Positions 62,148 to 64,000 of a stretch of 64,000 nt of DNA are shown piece by piece. The position numbers and the translations under genes were made by a program. The stretch is taken from assembly GCA_963522145.1 (NCBI GenBank), contig CAUQXI010000003.1, forward strand, positions 1 through 64,000, given 5' to 3'. How positions within the stretch are numbered: position 1 is the stretch's first letter; the number at the start of each line of letters is the position of its first letter. The notes beneath the pieces are model-generated. The model saw only the letters and a program-made list of their open reading frames with translations. It was not told where the DNA came from and did no database searches. The DNA comes from Mesorhizobium_B sp963522145 (lineage in GTDB: Bacteria; Pseudomonadota; Alphaproteobacteria; Rhizobiales; Rhizobiaceae).

Positions 62148-63164
62148 ATGCTGACCCGGACCGACATATCCAAGCCGCCGCTCACTTTGCGCCTGTGCGA
62201 GCCGCGCGGCTTCTGCGCGGGCGTGGATCGGGCGATCCAGATCGTGGTGCTTGCCCTCAAGAAGCACGGAGCGCCTGTCTATGTGCGCCATGAGATCGTG
62301 CATAACCGCTTTGTCGTGGAGGGGCTGAGGGCGCAGGGCGCGGTCTTCATCGAGGAACTGGACGAGATTCCCGATGCGCATCGCGACCGGCCGGTCGTCT
62401 TCTCCGCCCATGGCGTGCCGCAATCCGTGCCGGCGGAGGCGCAGGCGCGCAACCTGTTCTTCCTGGACGCCACCTGTCCGCTGGTTTCCAAGGTCCACAA
62501 GCAGGCCATGCGCCACCAGCGGCTCGGCCGCCATGTCCTGCTGATCGGCCATAAGGGGCATCCCGAAGTGATCGGCACCATGGGCCAGTTGCCGCCCGGC
62601 GCGGTGACGCTGGTCGAGACCGAGGCGGATGTGGCGGCGCTTGCCCTGAGAAACGAGACGGAACTCGGCTTTGTCACCCAGACCACGCTTTCGGTGGATG
62701 ACACCGCGGGCGTGATCGCAGCACTTCAAGCGCGGTTCCCGTTCATCCAGGCGCCGTCGAGCGACTCCATCTGCTACGCCACGACCAACCGTCAGGACGC
62801 GGTGAAGGAAACGGCGCCGGGCACCGACCTGTTCCTGATCGTGGGCGCGCCGAACTCGTCCAACTCCAAACGGCTCGTCGAAGTGGCGGCGCGTGCCGGC
62901 GCGCGCCATGCGCTCCTTGTCCAGCGCGCCGCGGAAATCCCGTGGAACGAACTCGCGAACCTTCAGGTGGTCGGCCTTTCCGCCGGAGCCTCCGCGCCCG
63001 AGGTGATCGTGGATGAGATCGTGCAAGCCTTTCGCGATCGCTTTGCAGTGACGCTCGATCTCGCCATCACGCGGGTCGAAACCGAAGACTTCCCGGTGAT
63101 GCGCGCACTTCGCGATGTGCCGCTCGAGGCAGCCGACATGGCCTTTGTCAACGGTTCCGCCTGA
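62148..63164 (+). CDS. ispH: 4-hydroxy-3-methylbut-2-enyl diphosphate reductase
   Basis: 338 residues from the ATG at 62148. Last step of the MEP isoprenoid pathway, using a [4Fe-4S] cluster. The cluster cysteines lie in LCEPRGFCAGVDRAIQIV, FFLDATCPLVSKVHKQAM and SSDSICYATTNRQDAV. Conserved VFSAHGVPQSVPAEA and GHPEVIGTMGQLP are present. Its stop overlaps the start of the kinase gene (TGATG). Confidence 0.96.
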   Translation: MLTRTDISKPPLTLRLCEPRGFCAGVDRAIQIVVLALKKHGAPVYVRHEIVHNRFVVEGLRAQGAVFIEELDEIPDAHRDRPVVFSAHGVPQSVPAEAQARNLFFLDATCPLVSKVHKQAMRHQRLGRHVLLIGHKGHPEVIGTMGQLPPGAVTLVETEADVAALALRNETELGFVTQTTLSVDDTAGVIAALQARFPFIQAPSSDSICYATTNRQDAVKETAPGTDLFLIVGAPNSSNSKRLVEVAARAGARHALLVQRAAEIPWNELANLQVVGLSAGASAPEVIVDEIVQAFRDRFAVTLDLAITRVETEDFPVMRALRDVPLEAADMAFVNGSA

Positions 63165-64000
63165 TGGCCGTTTATACCGATGTGGGAGAGGGCGAACTCG
63201 CCACGTTCCTCGCGCGCTACGATGTCGGCGAACTGCTCTCCTACAAGGGCATCGCGGAAGGCACCGAAAACTCGAATTTCCTGCTTCACACCGGGCGCGG
63301 CTCCTTCATCCTGACGCTCTATGAAAAGCGGGTCGAGCAGGCTGATCTGCCGTTCTTTCTCGGCCTGATGGAGCATCTGGTCGCGCGTGGCATCTCCTGC
63401 CCGCAGCCGGTTCGTGGGGCAGACGGCGCGATGACGGGCACGCTCGCCGGCCGGCCAGCAGCCCTCGTCACCTTTCTCGAAGGCGTGTGGGTGCGCCGCC
63501 CGACCGTCACCCATTGCCGCGAGGTTGGCGCCGCCTTGGCCGCGCTTCATCTCGCGGGGGCCGATTTCAGCGGCCGGCGCGAAAACGCGCTGGGGCTGCC
63601 CGGCTGGAAATCGTTGTGGGAAGCATCCCGCGCACGCGCCGACGAGGTTGAGCCCGGCCTTGCGGCCGAAGTGGAAGCGGAATTCGCCGCCATTGAAAGT
63701 GGCTGGCCCTCCGGTCTGCCGCGCGGCGTGATCCACGCCGATCTTTTTCCCGACAACGGGTTCTTTCTGAGCGAGAGGCTGTCGGGCGTGATCGACTTCT
63801 ATTTTGCCTGCAACGACCTTTACGCCTATGATCTGGCGACCTGCCTCAACGCTTGGTGCTTCGAAAAGGATTTTTCCTTCAACATCACCAAGGCAGGGGC
63901 GATGCTCAGCGCCTATCAGGCGGTGCGTCCTCTTTCGCGGGAGGAGCGTGACGCATTGCCGATCCTCGCGCGCGGCTCGGCCCTCCGCTTCATGCTCACG
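63164..64000 (+). CDS. thrB: Homoserine kinase (ThrB, APH type), 3' end outside window
   Basis: 279 residues are visible; the full protein should be about 320. It starts at the ATG at 63164. Phosphorylates homoserine for threonine synthesis. The APH-fold signatures are YKGIAEGTENSNFLLHTGRG at the nucleotide loop, GVIHADLFPDNGFFLSERL with the catalytic Asp, and GVIDFYFACNDLYAYDLA with the metal Asp. ispH-thrB(-rnhA) is a common order in alphaproteobacteria. The gene continues past base 64000. Confidence 0.92.
   Translation, partial: MAVYTDVGEGELATFLARYDVGELLSYKGIAEGTENSNFLLHTGRGSFILTLYEKRVEQADLPFFLGLMEHLVARGISCPQPVRGADGAMTGTLAGRPAALVTFLEGVWVRRPTVTHCREVGAALAALHLAGADFSGRRENALGLPGWKSLWEASRARADEVEPGLAAEVEAEFAAIESGWPSGLPRGVIHADLFPDNGFFLSERLSGVIDFYFACNDLYAYDLATCLNAWCFEKDFSFNITKAGAMLSAYQAVRPLSREERDALPILARGSALRFMLT

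Noticed and set aside
1..64000. CRISPR array, insertion sequence or prophage
   Set aside because: No regularly spaced repeats, transposase motifs or phage structural genes were found.

Overview
The window reads as a chromosomal segment of an alphaproteobacterium, most likely of the order Hyphomicrobiales (Rhizobiales). The support is gene content and order: a separate F0 cluster atpI-atpB-atpE-atpF2-atpF with a divergent b' subunit; an aa3 oxidase run coxB-coxA-ctaB-coxF-ctaG-ctaE-DUF983-surf1 followed by ispH and thrB; an IalB-family protein; a BacA/SbmA transporter; an SleB-type wall hydrolase; and a polyprenyl diphosphate synthase next to DUF2007, trmN6 and sppA genes. The genus cannot be fixed by reading alone. 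No tRNA, rRNA, CRISPR array or insertion sequence was recognised.

Layout. (1) 1-7000 is the accessory part. On the minus strand it holds an AbiEi/AbiEii toxin-antitoxin pair, a DUF3883 nuclease-like gene 8 bp downstream of it, then a KAP P-loop NTPase that leaves the window on the left. A separate helix-turn-helix/coiled-coil gene of unknown function and an AT-rich stretch follow. The DUF3883 gene carries two single-base frameshifts and the KAP gene one. All three lie in short homopolymers, so sequencing error and real decay must be told apart before this candidate defence cluster is interpreted. (2) 7008-13673: an MBL-fold hydrolase, a four-gene wbpA-wbpB-wbpD-wbpE set for UDP-GlcNAc(3NAc)A, and a BacA-like peptide transporter that is more AT-rich than its neighbours. 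(3) 13764-20326: a TPR membrane protein with der, a secreted SleB-type hydrolase, and the F0 operon with a recognisable promoter, a strong atpE ribosome binding site and a hairpin after atpE. A gene-free stretch ending in a strong terminator follows and may encode a small RNA. (4) 20365-30056: rnhB, a radical SAM protein, a small glycosyltransferase, then a six-gene minus-strand run DUF2007-trmN6-sppA-small membrane protein-ispE-moaB, divergent from a polyprenyl diphosphate synthase and a large TPR-LysM protein.

(5) 30141-36570: glyQ and glyS separated by two secreted-protein genes (one an OmpA-like protein with heptapeptide repeats); glyS carries two insertions, one AT-rich. A Pro/Ala-rich secreted protein and a Sua5-type threonylcarbamoyl-AMP synthase follow. 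(6) 36752-52859: mostly housekeeping metabolism (ubiA, purD, acyl-CoA dehydrogenase and enoyl-CoA hydratase, pdxH, a DnaJ-like chaperone, fabI, aroC, a RibB protein with a degenerate RibA half, an HDAC-like hydrolase, xseB, tlyA, an RlmD-like methyltransferase). It ends in an Xre/MbcA-RES toxin-antitoxin pair. (7) 52869-64000: tldD and ialB on the minus strand, then the cytochrome c oxidase operon with its assembly factors, a GFA-family zinc protein, ispH and a homoserine kinase cut by the window end.

Functionally, the core genes cover energy conversion (F0 ATP synthase, aa3 oxidase with heme O synthesis and Cu delivery), isoprenoids and quinones (ispE, ispH, polyprenyl synthase, ubiA), translation (glyQS, der, tsaC, tlyA, rlmD) and the envelope. 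The left end and the RES pair are the mobile or defence component.
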